From JAGTVG01 sp963699805 (GTDB lineage: Bacteria > Bacteroidota > Bacteroidia > Cytophagales > Cyclobacteriaceae): 64,000 bases of DNA. Location of the stretch: the NCBI GenBank assembly GCA_963699805.1, contig CAVOVH010000005.1, positions 1,054,001 through 1,118,000 of the forward strand, read 5' to 3'. Below the pieces are notes generated by a model. The model worked only from the letters and a program-made list of their open reading frames with translations, made no database searches and was not told the DNA's origin. The position numbers and the translations under genes were made by a program. Positions 35,259 through 44,112 of the stretch are shown here, piece after piece (the first letter of the stretch is position 1; each line of letters opens with the position of its first letter).

Positions 35259-38252
35259 ATGAAGAACTATTTACTCGCTTGTTTTTTGGTGCTACTTGCC
35301 GGCACGATCGTGTTCGCGCAGGAGCGTACCATTTCTGGTCGGGTGACCGACGAGGTGACGGATGAAGGTATCCCGGGGGTGAACATTCTCATCCAGGGGA
35401 CAACCAGCGGAACGGTTACCGATATTGATGGGAATTATCAGGTATCAGTACCTTCCGGGGAGACTGTACTGTTATTTTCCTATGTGGGATACAAGACCCA
35501 GGCCATCACGGTGGGCAATCAGACCACCCTCGATATTGCACTGGAATCAGATGTAACCGCATTATCTGAGATTGTGGTCACCGGATATGGCACCCAGGAG
35601 AAGAGGGAAATCACCAGTGCGGTAGCCAGTGTGAAATCAGAGGATTTTAACCAGGGAAATGTAAATAATCCCGCTCAGTTGATCCAGGGAAAAGTCGCAG
35701 GTCTTTCCATCACGAGACCCGGAGGTAATCCCAATGGGACCTATCAGATACGTCTCCGGGGAACTTCCACCGTTGGACAGAATACCCAGCCCCTCATCGT
35801 AGTGGACGGGATCATCGGCGCTTCACTTGAGAATCTGGACCCGAACGATATCGCTTCCATCGATGTATTGAAGGATGGATCTTCCGCCGCCATTTATGGT
35901 ACCAGGGGATCTACCGGTGTGATCCTGGTCACTACTAAATCGGGTCACGAAGGAAGATTTGATGTTGATTATAACGGATATGTGAGTGTTGAAACACCTG
36001 CAAAATTTGTGCCCATGATGGATGCCGCCGGATTCAGGGCACTATCCACTGAACTTGGTATTTCAACCAATGATGCAGGGTCTTCGACCGACTGGTTTAA
36101 AGAAATTACCAGAACGGCCCTTCAGCAAACACATAACCTCTCTATGTCAGGCGGTTCCCAGAAAACCAGTTACCGTGCCTCCCTCAACTACAGGGATGCG
36201 GATGGGATCGCCATCAACACCGGGTTCAAACAACTCAACAGCCGGTTGAACCTGACCCAGAAAGCACTCAACGATCGACTCACACTCGATTTCAACGTCT
36301 TTGGAACCTACAGGATCTCTGATTATGGTTTTGATGAGGCTTTCAGATATGCCACTGTATACAATCCGACTGCACCGGTGCACCTCGATCCAAGTGATCC
36401 TGATTATGACCGGTGGCAGGGATATTATCAGAGTATTGCATTCGACTATTACAACCCGGTCTCCATTCTTGAGCTGAATACAAATAAAGGTAAGGACACC
36501 CGGGTCAACATGGCGCTCAAAGGATCTTACGAGATCATTGATAATTTACTGGTCGATGCATTTTATTCCATTCAGAATGCAAGTCTGCTCAAGGGGCGCT
36601 ATTATGACAAAAACAGTTACTGGACAGGAAATAATACCAATGGCCGTGCCGAAAGGGAATATGACCAGAATTTTAACCAGTTATTCGAGACAACGGCCAG
36701 GTGGACGGGTAATATAGGTTCCTCCAATCTGAGTGTACTGGGAGGATATTCCTACCAGGAATTTCTCAATGAAGGATTTCATGCCTATGGCGGGGATTTC
36801 ATCACCGACGCCTTCCTCTACAATAACCTGGAAGCCGCCCAGGAATTTCCCAAAGGATTGGGCGACATTGACAGCTATATGGATAAATCAAAACTGATCG
36901 CCTTTTTTGGAAGGGCGAACCTCAATATCAATGAGACCTATTTCTTTTCTGCCAGTGTAAGGCAGGAGGGATCTACCAGGTTTGGAGAAAACAACAAATG
37001 GGGTACGTTTCCTGCCGTAAGTGCAGGGGTGGAACTAGCTAATTTCCTGGGTATGGCTTCTATTGATAACCTGAAACTGAGAGCCAGTTATGGGATCACT
37101 GGTAATTTGCCTTCCGACCCATACCGTTCTTTATTCCGTCTTCAGTCAGGGGAATCTTTCTTCTATCAGGGAGAATTTGTTCCGGGTTATGAACCTGCAA
37201 GTAATGCCAATCCCGACCTGAAATGGGAAAAGAAAGCCGAAGTGGATGTAGGAGTGGATTTCTCCTTCCTGGGATCGAAGATCTATGGTGCGATCGATTA
37301 CTATAGCAGAACCACAACTGACTTATTGTTGACTTTCAACGTTCCGGTGCCTCCAAACCTGTTTTCTACAACCCTGGCGAACATCGGAGAAATCAAGAAT
37401 TCAGGTCTTGAACTGGCAGTGACCTATAATGTAGTACAAGGTCCCAGTTTTAGCTACACACCTTCCCTTACCGTTAACTACTATCTCGAAAACAAGATCG
37501 TTTCTCTTTCTAGCGGGGATCTTTCTTTTGGTGGGGTAAGGGATATTTCTGATATGGGTTCCCCCGGGCAGAATGGTACACCTCTCATCAGGGTAGAAGA
37601 AGGCAAGGATATCGGACAGATCTGGGCCTTGGTTTATGAGGGAGTTGATGAAGATGGGAACTGGATATTCGCGGATGTAAATGGGGATGGTAACCGGAGC
37701 GGCGGAAATGAAGACCGGGCAGTGGTGGGTAACGGATTGCCCAAATCAGAACTTGGTTTCAATAACACCTTTACATTTGGCAAAAACTGGGATGCGAACA
37801 TCTTCTTCCGTGGCTCATTCGGGCATGACCTGCTCAATAGTTACAGAGGATTTTATGAAGTGCCTAACCTGGTTACTGCCTACAATGTTTATGAAACAGC
37901 CGGGGATATCAGAAGCCCGAATGGAGTATTGTTGAGTACCAACTCAGGAAAAGTATCCAGCCTGCATGTTGAGAATGCTTCGTTCCTGAAACTGGACAAC
38001 TTCAACATTGGTTATAACTTCAACTTACCGAGTGATGCTGCCTTCAGAAGGATCAGGTTATACTTTGCCGGTAACAACCTCTTCGTAATTACAAGTTACA
38101 AGGGAGTGGATCCTGAAGTTCGCTGGACGGATCAGGAACTCGGAGCTGATGATACTGACCAATTAAATGGTGTTTTGTCACCAGGTTTAGACCGAAGAAA
38201 TACCTGGTTCACGACGAGGTCCTTTACACTGGGGGTAACCCTTGGTTTCTAA
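35259..38252 (+). CDS. SusC/RagA-type TonB-dependent receptor
   Basis: This outer-membrane importer of 997 residues is intact. A signal peptide (to about residue 20, VFAQ) is followed by the carboxypeptidase-regulatory-like domain (TISGRVTDEVTDEGIPGVNI) and the SusC junction SEIVVTGYGTQEKREIT. The plug holds LIQGKVAGLSITRPGG, IRLRGTST, PLIVVDGII and VLKDGSSAAIYGTRGSTGVILVTTK. The 22-strand barrel ends in RSFTLGVTLGF. Together with the next gene, SusD, it forms the nutrient-binding bucket complex. The GH32 gene downstream makes fructan-derived oligosaccharides the most likely cargo, an inference from locus content. A near-palindrome lies 67 bases upstream and may control the pair. Confidence 0.96.
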   Translation: MKNYLLACFLVLLAGTIVFAQERTISGRVTDEVTDEGIPGVNILIQGTTSGTVTDIDGNYQVSVPSGETVLLFSYVGYKTQAITVGNQTTLDIALESDVTALSEIVVTGYGTQEKREITSAVASVKSEDFNQGNVNNPAQLIQGKVAGLSITRPGGNPNGTYQIRLRGTSTVGQNTQPLIVVDGIIGASLENLDPNDIASIDVLKDGSSAAIYGTRGSTGVILVTTKSGHEGRFDVDYNGYVSVETPAKFVPMMDAAGFRALSTELGISTNDAGSSTDWFKEITRTALQQTHNLSMSGGSQKTSYRASLNYRDADGIAINTGFKQLNSRLNLTQKALNDRLTLDFNVFGTYRISDYGFDEAFRYATVYNPTAPVHLDPSDPDYDRWQGYYQSIAFDYYNPVSILELNTNKGKDTRVNMALKGSYEIIDNLLVDAFYSIQNASLLKGRYYDKNSYWTGNNTNGRAEREYDQNFNQLFETTARWTGNIGSSNLSVLGGYSYQEFLNEGFHAYGGDFITDAFLYNNLEAAQEFPKGLGDIDSYMDKSKLIAFFGRANLNINETYFFSASVRQEGSTRFGENNKWGTFPAVSAGVELANFLGMASIDNLKLRASYGITGNLPSDPYRSLFRLQSGESFFYQGEFVPGYEPASNANPDLKWEKKAEVDVGVDFSFLGSKIYGAIDYYSRTTTDLLLTFNVPVPPNLFSTTLANIGEIKNSGLELAVTYNVVQGPSFSYTPSLTVNYYLENKIVSLSSGDLSFGGVRDISDMGSPGQNGTPLIRVEEGKDIGQIWALVYEGVDEDGNWIFADVNGDGNRSGGNEDRAVVGNGLPKSELGFNNTFTFGKNWDANIFFRGSFGHDLLNSYRGFYEVPNLVTAYNVYETAGDIRSPNGVLLSTNSGKVSSLHVENASFLKLDNFNIGYNFNLPSDAAFRRIRLYFAGNNLFVITSYKGVDPEVRWTDQELGADDTDQLNGVLSPGLDRRNTWFTTRSFTLGVTLGF

Positions 38253-38297
38253 AACATCTATATGAATGATTTGTTTAAAATGAAAAAGACAATAAAA

Positions 38298-39962
38298 ATG
38301 AAAAGATCCATAATAATCGGGAAAATATTCATGGTGGCGATTTTCATGCTGGTGATCAACCAGTCATGTACGAACCTCGATGAAGAAGTGTTTTCTGAGA
38401 TTACTCCTGACAAGTTCTTCCAGAATGAAGAACAATTCGTTTCAGCCCTGGGGAATGCCTACACCAGGCTGTATGGATATTCCATGGGCGATACCCACGA
38501 CATGAGGGAACTTTCCACGGATGAAATGATCACCCCTACGAGGGGACAGGACTGGGATGACGGTGGTCACCTGCGGAGGTTGCATCTTCATTCATGGAAC
38601 TGGGAAGATCCTACGCTGAATGGTACCTGGAATTTCTGTTTTGGTGGCGTGAATACCGCCAACCGGTTGATCGCGACCTTCCAGGATCTTGTTGAAAGTG
38701 GACAAGTAGCCCAGGAAGATGCAGATGGCTTTATTGCCGAATTAAAGGTCCTCAGGGCTTTCTTCTATTATGTCCTGCTCGATACTTTTGGAAATGTGCC
38801 GATCGTTACCGGATTTGCCGATGCCGATCCATTTCCTCCAACAGATTCGAAAGAAGAGGTTTATGCATTTATTGAATCTGAACTGCTTGACAACAGGGAT
38901 AAACTCACCAAAGATATAGGAGGCGCTGCTTACGGCCGGGCCAATTATTGGGTGGCTCAGACATTACTTGCCAAATTATATCTGAATGCTGAAGTGTATA
39001 ATGGCACTGCAGAATGGGCAAATGTAAGTACAGTATGTGATGATATCATCGATAATGGAGACTTTGGTTTGGAATCGGATTATTTTGCCAACTTCAACGT
39101 AAAGAATGAAGGATCCCAGGAATTCATCTTTGCCATTCCTTATGATAAAGTGTATGCAGCCGGTTTTAACCTTCCAATGAAGACCCTGCATTATGGAAGT
39201 CAGTTTACCTATAATTTGACTGATCAACCATGGAACGGATTCTGTTCCATGGAGGAGTTTTATAATTCCTATGATGATAATGACCTCAGAAAAGGAGATC
39301 CGGGAACCGTGGATGGCCCGGCTGCCAAACGGGGTAATTTCCTGGCCGGTTATCAGTACACTGCCGCCGGACTTCCTGTATTGGATGATAAATATGAACG
39401 CCAGGATCCATTGAATCCGGAGAAACCTTATGACGAGGATGGAGAATGGGTAAATTTCACCCCAAGAGTAGGTTCAGTTGGATCAAGTGCCTTACGTCAG
39501 GCAGGAGCCAGGGTAGGAAAATGGGAATATGAGATAGGTGGCACTACTGAAATGAGTAATGATTTCTCCATATTCAGGTTTGCCGATGTGATCCTCATGA
39601 AGGCAGAAGCAGAATGGAGATTGGGTAATAGTGCGATCGCGTTGACATTATTGAACCAGGTCAGGGAAAGAGCAGGTCTGGATCCGGCTACTGATCTGGA
39701 TGCACCTGTATCATTCGCTGTGGAAGACGGCGATATCCCCGGAGGTGAAATATTCAACGAAAGGGGCAGGGAATTTTTTGAGGAGCAAAGCAGAAGAACT
39801 GACCTGGTCCGCTGGGGATTGTTTACCAGTGTGGCAAAATGGGCCTTACCCTCAACGGTAACGGGAGATTTTCTGGAAGATGGTGAGCATACAACCCTTT
39901 TCCCGGTACCACGGGCACAGAAAGATTCTAACCCAAATCTCGTTCAGAACCCGGGTTATTAA
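38298..39962 (+). CDS. SusD/RagB-family outer-membrane lipoprotein
   Basis: This is the surface-exposed lid of the SusC/SusD importer. The chosen start MKRSIIIGKIFMVAIF gives a normal lipoprotein signal with lipid Cys at residue 24 (NQSC); two in-frame ATGs lie 12 and 6 codons upstream and cannot be excluded. Mature features are the TPR-like helices with LKVLRAFFYYVLLDTFGNVPIVTGF, and the C-terminal SusD domain with FRFADVILMKAEAEWRLGN, LNQVRERAG, and FEEQSRRTDLVRWGLF. The end TLFPVPRAQKDSNPNLVQNPGY is the canonical SusD terminus. A strong terminator follows after 18 bases, so the propeller-lipoprotein genes downstream need their own promoter or read-through. Confidence 0.95.
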   Translation: MKRSIIIGKIFMVAIFMLVINQSCTNLDEEVFSEITPDKFFQNEEQFVSALGNAYTRLYGYSMGDTHDMRELSTDEMITPTRGQDWDDGGHLRRLHLHSWNWEDPTLNGTWNFCFGGVNTANRLIATFQDLVESGQVAQEDADGFIAELKVLRAFFYYVLLDTFGNVPIVTGFADADPFPPTDSKEEVYAFIESELLDNRDKLTKDIGGAAYGRANYWVAQTLLAKLYLNAEVYNGTAEWANVSTVCDDIIDNGDFGLESDYFANFNVKNEGSQEFIFAIPYDKVYAAGFNLPMKTLHYGSQFTYNLTDQPWNGFCSMEEFYNSYDDNDLRKGDPGTVDGPAAKRGNFLAGYQYTAAGLPVLDDKYERQDPLNPEKPYDEDGEWVNFTPRVGSVGSSALRQAGARVGKWEYEIGGTTEMSNDFSIFRFADVILMKAEAEWRLGNSAIALTLLNQVRERAGLDPATDLDAPVSFAVEDGDIPGGEIFNERGREFFEEQSRRTDLVRWGLFTSVAKWALPSTVTGDFLEDGEHTTLFPVPRAQKDSNPNLVQNPGY

Positions 39963-39980
39963 ATTTTCTATGAATACTTT

Positions 39981-40015
39981 AAAAAGGCCGCAATCAAGCG
40001 GCCTTTTTTATTTTT
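39981..40015 (+). terminator. Strong rho-independent terminator after susC/susD
   Basis: A perfect 11-bp stem (AAAAAGGCCGC at 39981-39991, GCGGCCTTTTT at 39998-40008, loop AATCAA) is followed by more T residues. It separates the importer genes from the propeller lipoprotein gene. Confidence 0.9.
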
Positions 40016-40110
40016 TCATGATTAAAAAATATTCGAAAAATAAAAAACCCAGTAATTTTGAGATCCTGGACTTTGTCATTCATGGATTTGATATTATGCA
40101 GGGAGTGCGA

Positions 40111-43100
40111 ATGAACCCATTAATTGTAGGCCGTCTCATAATCTTCCACCTGATCCTTTCAGGAATATTTTTATTAGGCGCCTGCCGGATCGGAATACAA
40201 CTCAAAGAGGATCCGGAATCAGGTCTATATCAGTTACTGGACAATGAAGAGGCCGGAATTGATTTTATCAATCAGGTGGAATATACAGAAGAATACAATA
40301 CCTATACCTACCGGAATTTTTATAATGGTGCGGGAGTTGGATTGGGGGATTTCAATAAGGATGGATTAATAGACGTATATTTTTGTGGGAACATCAGGGA
40401 TAATCGTTTATATCTGAATAAAGGAAACCTGCATTTCGAAGATATTACTGAAAAGGCGGGAGTCGCCTGTCCGGGCGTCTGGTCAACCGGAGTGAGCATT
40501 GTGGATATAAACGGGGATGGATGGCTGGATATTTATGTTTGCAAGTCAGGGATCATGACAGAAAAAAACAGGAACAATGAACTTTTTATTAACAATGGAG
40601 ATCTTACCTTTTCCGAACGGTCGAAAGAATATGGAATCGATGAGCTAGGCCTTTCTACACAAGCTGCTTTTTTCGATTATGATAAGGATGGGGACCTGGA
40701 TATGTACCTTCTTAACAACTCATTCAAATCGATCGGGGGTTATGAAATTAAAAAGGATCAAAGAGAGGTCCGGGATCCGGAAGGAGGAAATAAATTTTAC
40801 CGCAACGATCAGGGCCACTTTATTGATATAACGGAGGAAGCAGGGATCTATGGAAGCATCATTGGATTTGGACTGGGGGTATCAGTCAGCGATATAAATG
40901 GAGATGGCTGGCTGGACCTGTATATCTCCAATGACTTTTTTGAAAAAGATTACCTCTATATAAATAATCACGATGGGACCTTTTCAGAAAAACTGGAAGA
41001 TTATATCCGCGAGTTGAGCTTGGGGTCTATGGGTGCAGACATCGCAGATATTAACAATGATGCATTCCAGGAAATATTTGTTACGGAAATGGTTCCTGAG
41101 CCGGAAAGCCGGCTGAAAACAAAATCAACCTTTGAGACATGGGATGAGTACCAGTCAAATCTGGGGAAAGGTTATTATCATCAATTTGCACGCAATGTAT
41201 TACAACTCAACAACGGGAATGGATCCTATAGTGAGATCGGCCGGTTGGCAGGAGTGGCCACCACCGATTGGAGTTGGGGAGCACTGATCTTTGATATGAA
41301 CAATGATGGCTGGAAGGATATTTTTGTGGCCAATGGGATTTATAAGGATCTTCTTGATCAGGATTACCTGAATTTTTATTCAAATCCAGCCATTGTCCGG
41401 AACCTGATCCAGACGGAAGAACATGCGATCCTGACAATGATTCATGATATTCCCTCGGTACGTGTGCCGAATTACGCTTTTAAGAATGAAAAAGACCTTA
41501 CTTTCACCAACATGGCGGAATATTGGGGACTTGGACTCCCTTCCCATTCAAATGGGGCTGCTTATGGTGACCTGGATAATGATGGGGATCTGGATCTGGT
41601 CATCAATAATGTTAACATGCCCCCATTCATTTATAATAACCTGACCTCGGAACGGGATGCGAATTTTTATATCGGTTTTAAACTGGCAGGCGACAAGCAG
41701 AATTCTCATGCAACTGGCAGCCGTGTAACCGTATTTTCTGAGGGTGAAATGTTTTTTCAAGAATTAATGCCAGTGAGAGGTTTTCAATCAACCATGGATG
41801 ACCGGCTGATTTTTGGTCTGGGGAAACATCAAAAAGTGGATTCTGTCTGGATTGAATGGTGGGATGACAGATATACCAAACTATATGGCATGGCGGCAAA
41901 TCAAATGATAACCCTGGACATCAAGGATGCAGTGAATGGGACGATTAATAAGAAGGGGAATGATATAAAGAAAATCTTCGAAGATATTACTGATTCAGGG
42001 ATACTTGATTTCAGGCATATTGAGAATGAATATGTAGATTTCACGAGGGAAAATTTGTTGTTTCATATGAATTCGAATGAGGGACCTAAAATGGGAATGG
42101 GAGACCTCAATGGGGATGGACTGGAAGATATCGTGATTGGGGGAGCAAAGGATGAACCAGCCTACCTTTTTTTACAGAAGCCCAGTGGAAAATTTGAGAA
42201 TCAGGAGGTAGAAGTATTTGAACAGGATAAGACCTCTGAAGATACCGATTGTCTGATTTTTGATGCGGATAATGACGGAGATAACGATATTTATATGGCC
42301 AGTGGAGGCCATGAATTTTCTTCAAGTTCCACGGCCCTGATCGACCGGTTGTATTTGAATGACGGGAAGGGAAATTTCATAAGGTCAGATCAGTTATTGC
42401 CCACCAATAAATTTGAGACAACTTCCTGTGTTGAGGCAGCAGACTATGATCATGACAATGATCTCGATCTTGCGGTAGGAATTCGATTAAAGCCCTTTGC
42501 CTACGGCGTTCCCGTAAATGGATATATACTTCAAAATGATGGGAACGGCAGATTCAGGGACATAACCTCACAGGTAGCTCCCGGATTATCGGAACTGGGC
42601 CTCATCACAGATCTTACGTGGGCGGATATCGATGGTGATCAGGATGACGACCTCCTGGTGGTAGGTGAATTTATGCCCATTACTGTTTTTTTAAACAACG
42701 ATGGCATATTTGAAAACAGAACAACCGAATGGGGTTTACAGGACTCCAATGGCTGGTGGAAAGTCATCGAAAAGGAAGACCTGGATCATGATGGAGATAT
42801 TGATTTTGTTGTCGGAAATCACGGATGGAATTCCAGATTTAAATCTTCCAGGGATCATCCCCTAACGATGTACGTGAGTGATTTTGATCATAATGGCTCC
42901 ATTGAACAGATTATCTGTCAATATAATGGAGAAAATTCCTATCCAATGGTCATGAGAGACGATATCGTCGGACAGATTCCATCACTGGCAAAAAAATATC
43001 CTGATCATAGCAGCTATAAGGAACAGACCATACAGGATATATTTAGTCCTGAGCAATTAAAAGATGCGATAAAATTGGATGCATTCGTCCTTTCCACCTC

Positions 43101-43458
43101 GATTTTAATAAATCAGGGCAATGGTTCTTTTAAATGCAAATCATTGCCTGTTACAGCCCAGATCACCCCGGTATATGCAATTCAGATAAGTGATTTTGAT
43201 AATGATGGCAATAATGATGTACTTTTAGGGGGTAATCTGTCTAAATCAAAACCCGAAGTGGGAATTTATGATGCAAGTTATGGTGTTTTGCTGAAAGGAA
43301 ATGGGAAAGGTGAATTTTCCCCGATCTCCTATGAGGCATCGGGTTTCTTCGTGAAAGGTGAAATAAGGGACTTTAAAAAAACGATGGTAGGCAATCGGGA
43401 TCTTTGCCTGGTTGCCGTCAATAATAAAAAATTTAAGGTTTTTATGATTAACAAGTAG
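40111..43458 (+). CDS. Giant VCBS/FG-GAP double-propeller lipoprotein with ASPIC/UnbV domain (copy 1)
   Basis: This CRTAC1-like surface lipoprotein has 1,115 residues from the chosen start; an ATG at 40096 and one at 40018 are alternatives, but this start best fits a signal peptide with lipid Cys 25 (LLGAC). Fourteen calcium-loop motifs of the DxDxDG type are visible (for example DINGDGWLDIY, DYDKDGDLDMY, DFDNDGNNDVL). Seven lie before and seven after an ASPIC/UnbV domain at about residues 530-600 (ATGSRVTVFSEG, RGFQSTMDDRLIFGLG). This suggests two seven-bladed propellers. Such proteins commonly sit beside SusC/SusD in Bacteroidota; their role (adhesion or glycan capture) is not established. 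A small lipoprotein gene follows after 3 bases. Confidence 0.88.
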   Translation: MNPLIVGRLIIFHLILSGIFLLGACRIGIQLKEDPESGLYQLLDNEEAGIDFINQVEYTEEYNTYTYRNFYNGAGVGLGDFNKDGLIDVYFCGNIRDNRLYLNKGNLHFEDITEKAGVACPGVWSTGVSIVDINGDGWLDIYVCKSGIMTEKNRNNELFINNGDLTFSERSKEYGIDELGLSTQAAFFDYDKDGDLDMYLLNNSFKSIGGYEIKKDQREVRDPEGGNKFYRNDQGHFIDITEEAGIYGSIIGFGLGVSVSDINGDGWLDLYISNDFFEKDYLYINNHDGTFSEKLEDYIRELSLGSMGADIADINNDAFQEIFVTEMVPEPESRLKTKSTFETWDEYQSNLGKGYYHQFARNVLQLNNGNGSYSEIGRLAGVATTDWSWGALIFDMNNDGWKDIFVANGIYKDLLDQDYLNFYSNPAIVRNLIQTEEHAILTMIHDIPSVRVPNYAFKNEKDLTFTNMAEYWGLGLPSHSNGAAYGDLDNDGDLDLVINNVNMPPFIYNNLTSERDANFYIGFKLAGDKQNSHATGSRVTVFSEGEMFFQELMPVRGFQSTMDDRLIFGLGKHQKVDSVWIEWWDDRYTKLYGMAANQMITLDIKDAVNGTINKKGNDIKKIFEDITDSGILDFRHIENEYVDFTRENLLFHMNSNEGPKMGMGDLNGDGLEDIVIGGAKDEPAYLFLQKPSGKFENQEVEVFEQDKTSEDTDCLIFDADNDGDNDIYMASGGHEFSSSSTALIDRLYLNDGKGNFIRSDQLLPTNKFETTSCVEAADYDHDNDLDLAVGIRLKPFAYGVPVNGYILQNDGNGRFRDITSQVAPGLSELGLITDLTWADIDGDQDDDLLVVGEFMPITVFLNNDGIFENRTTEWGLQDSNGWWKVIEKEDLDHDGDIDFVVGNHGWNSRFKSSRDHPLTMYVSDFDHNGSIEQIICQYNGENSYPMVMRDDIVGQIPSLAKKYPDHSSYKEQTIQDIFSPEQLKDAIKLDAFVLSTSILINQGNGSFKCKSLPVTAQITPVYAIQISDFDNDGNNDVLLGGNLSKSKPEVGIYDASYGVLLKGNGKGEFSPISYEASGFFVKGEIRDFKKTMVGNRDLCLVAVNNKKFKVFMINK

Positions 43459-43461
43459 CTT

Positions 43462-44067
43462 ATGTCCAGAATATATAAGTTTTCCATCCATACGTTTTTA
43501 TTATTATTCATTTTTTGGGGATGTCAGCAGGAGCATGAATATCATCGACGCATGAGAGAGGAACTCGCGAGTGGCATCAGGCACGATTCCCTTTTTCTGG
43601 GTCTGACCCTGGGAATGGTACAGAGAGATTTTTATGGACATTGCTGGCAGTTGAATAAGGAAGGATTGATCCGGCAGGGCAGTGGCAATGCCACCGTCCT
43701 GTATGAAATGAATGATCTGAAGGAACCAGCCAACATGAATTTTTATCCAAATTTTTATGAAAGTAAGATTTGGGAAATGCCTGTAAAATTCACCTATGAG
43801 GCCTGGGCTCCCTGGAATAAACCATTATCCTCTGATAGCCTTCTATTGGATGTACTCAGGCTTTTTAAAGAATGGTATGGTCCCGATTTTTTGGAAATAA
43901 AACACCGGAAATGGGGCTCTGCTTACGTCAAGCTGGATGGTAACCGCAGGATTTCTTTGTTTAAAATAGATGAACAATCAGTCATGGCCATATTTACAGA
44001 TATGCTGGTGGAGAAACAACTCAAGGAGGCGGGAGAAATTGAAAACAATGCCGGACTTCCGGAATGA
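43462..44067 (+). CDS. Small lipoprotein of unknown function
   Basis: The protein has 201 residues, with a lipoprotein signal ending WGC (lipid Cys 21) and then a mixed alpha/beta, aromatic-rich body (HCWQLNKEGLIRQG, KIWEMPVKFTYEAWAPWN, LFKEWYGPDFLEIKHRKWG). I do not recognise a family. It lies 3 bases after the first propeller lipoprotein and 45 bases before the second, in the same operon. That placement suggests it assists or binds one of them at the cell surface. It has no catalytic signature. Expression seems tightly coupled with its upstream neighbour. Confidence 0.7.
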   Translation: MSRIYKFSIHTFLLLFIFWGCQQEHEYHRRMREELASGIRHDSLFLGLTLGMVQRDFYGHCWQLNKEGLIRQGSGNATVLYEMNDLKEPANMNFYPNFYESKIWEMPVKFTYEAWAPWNKPLSSDSLLLDVLRLFKEWYGPDFLEIKHRKWGSAYVKLDGNRRISLFKIDEQSVMAIFTDMLVEKQLKEAGEIENNAGLPE

Positions 44068-44112
44068 AAATTAAATCTTTCCTGAATTGGAATTTTACTT
44101 TTATCCATTGAT

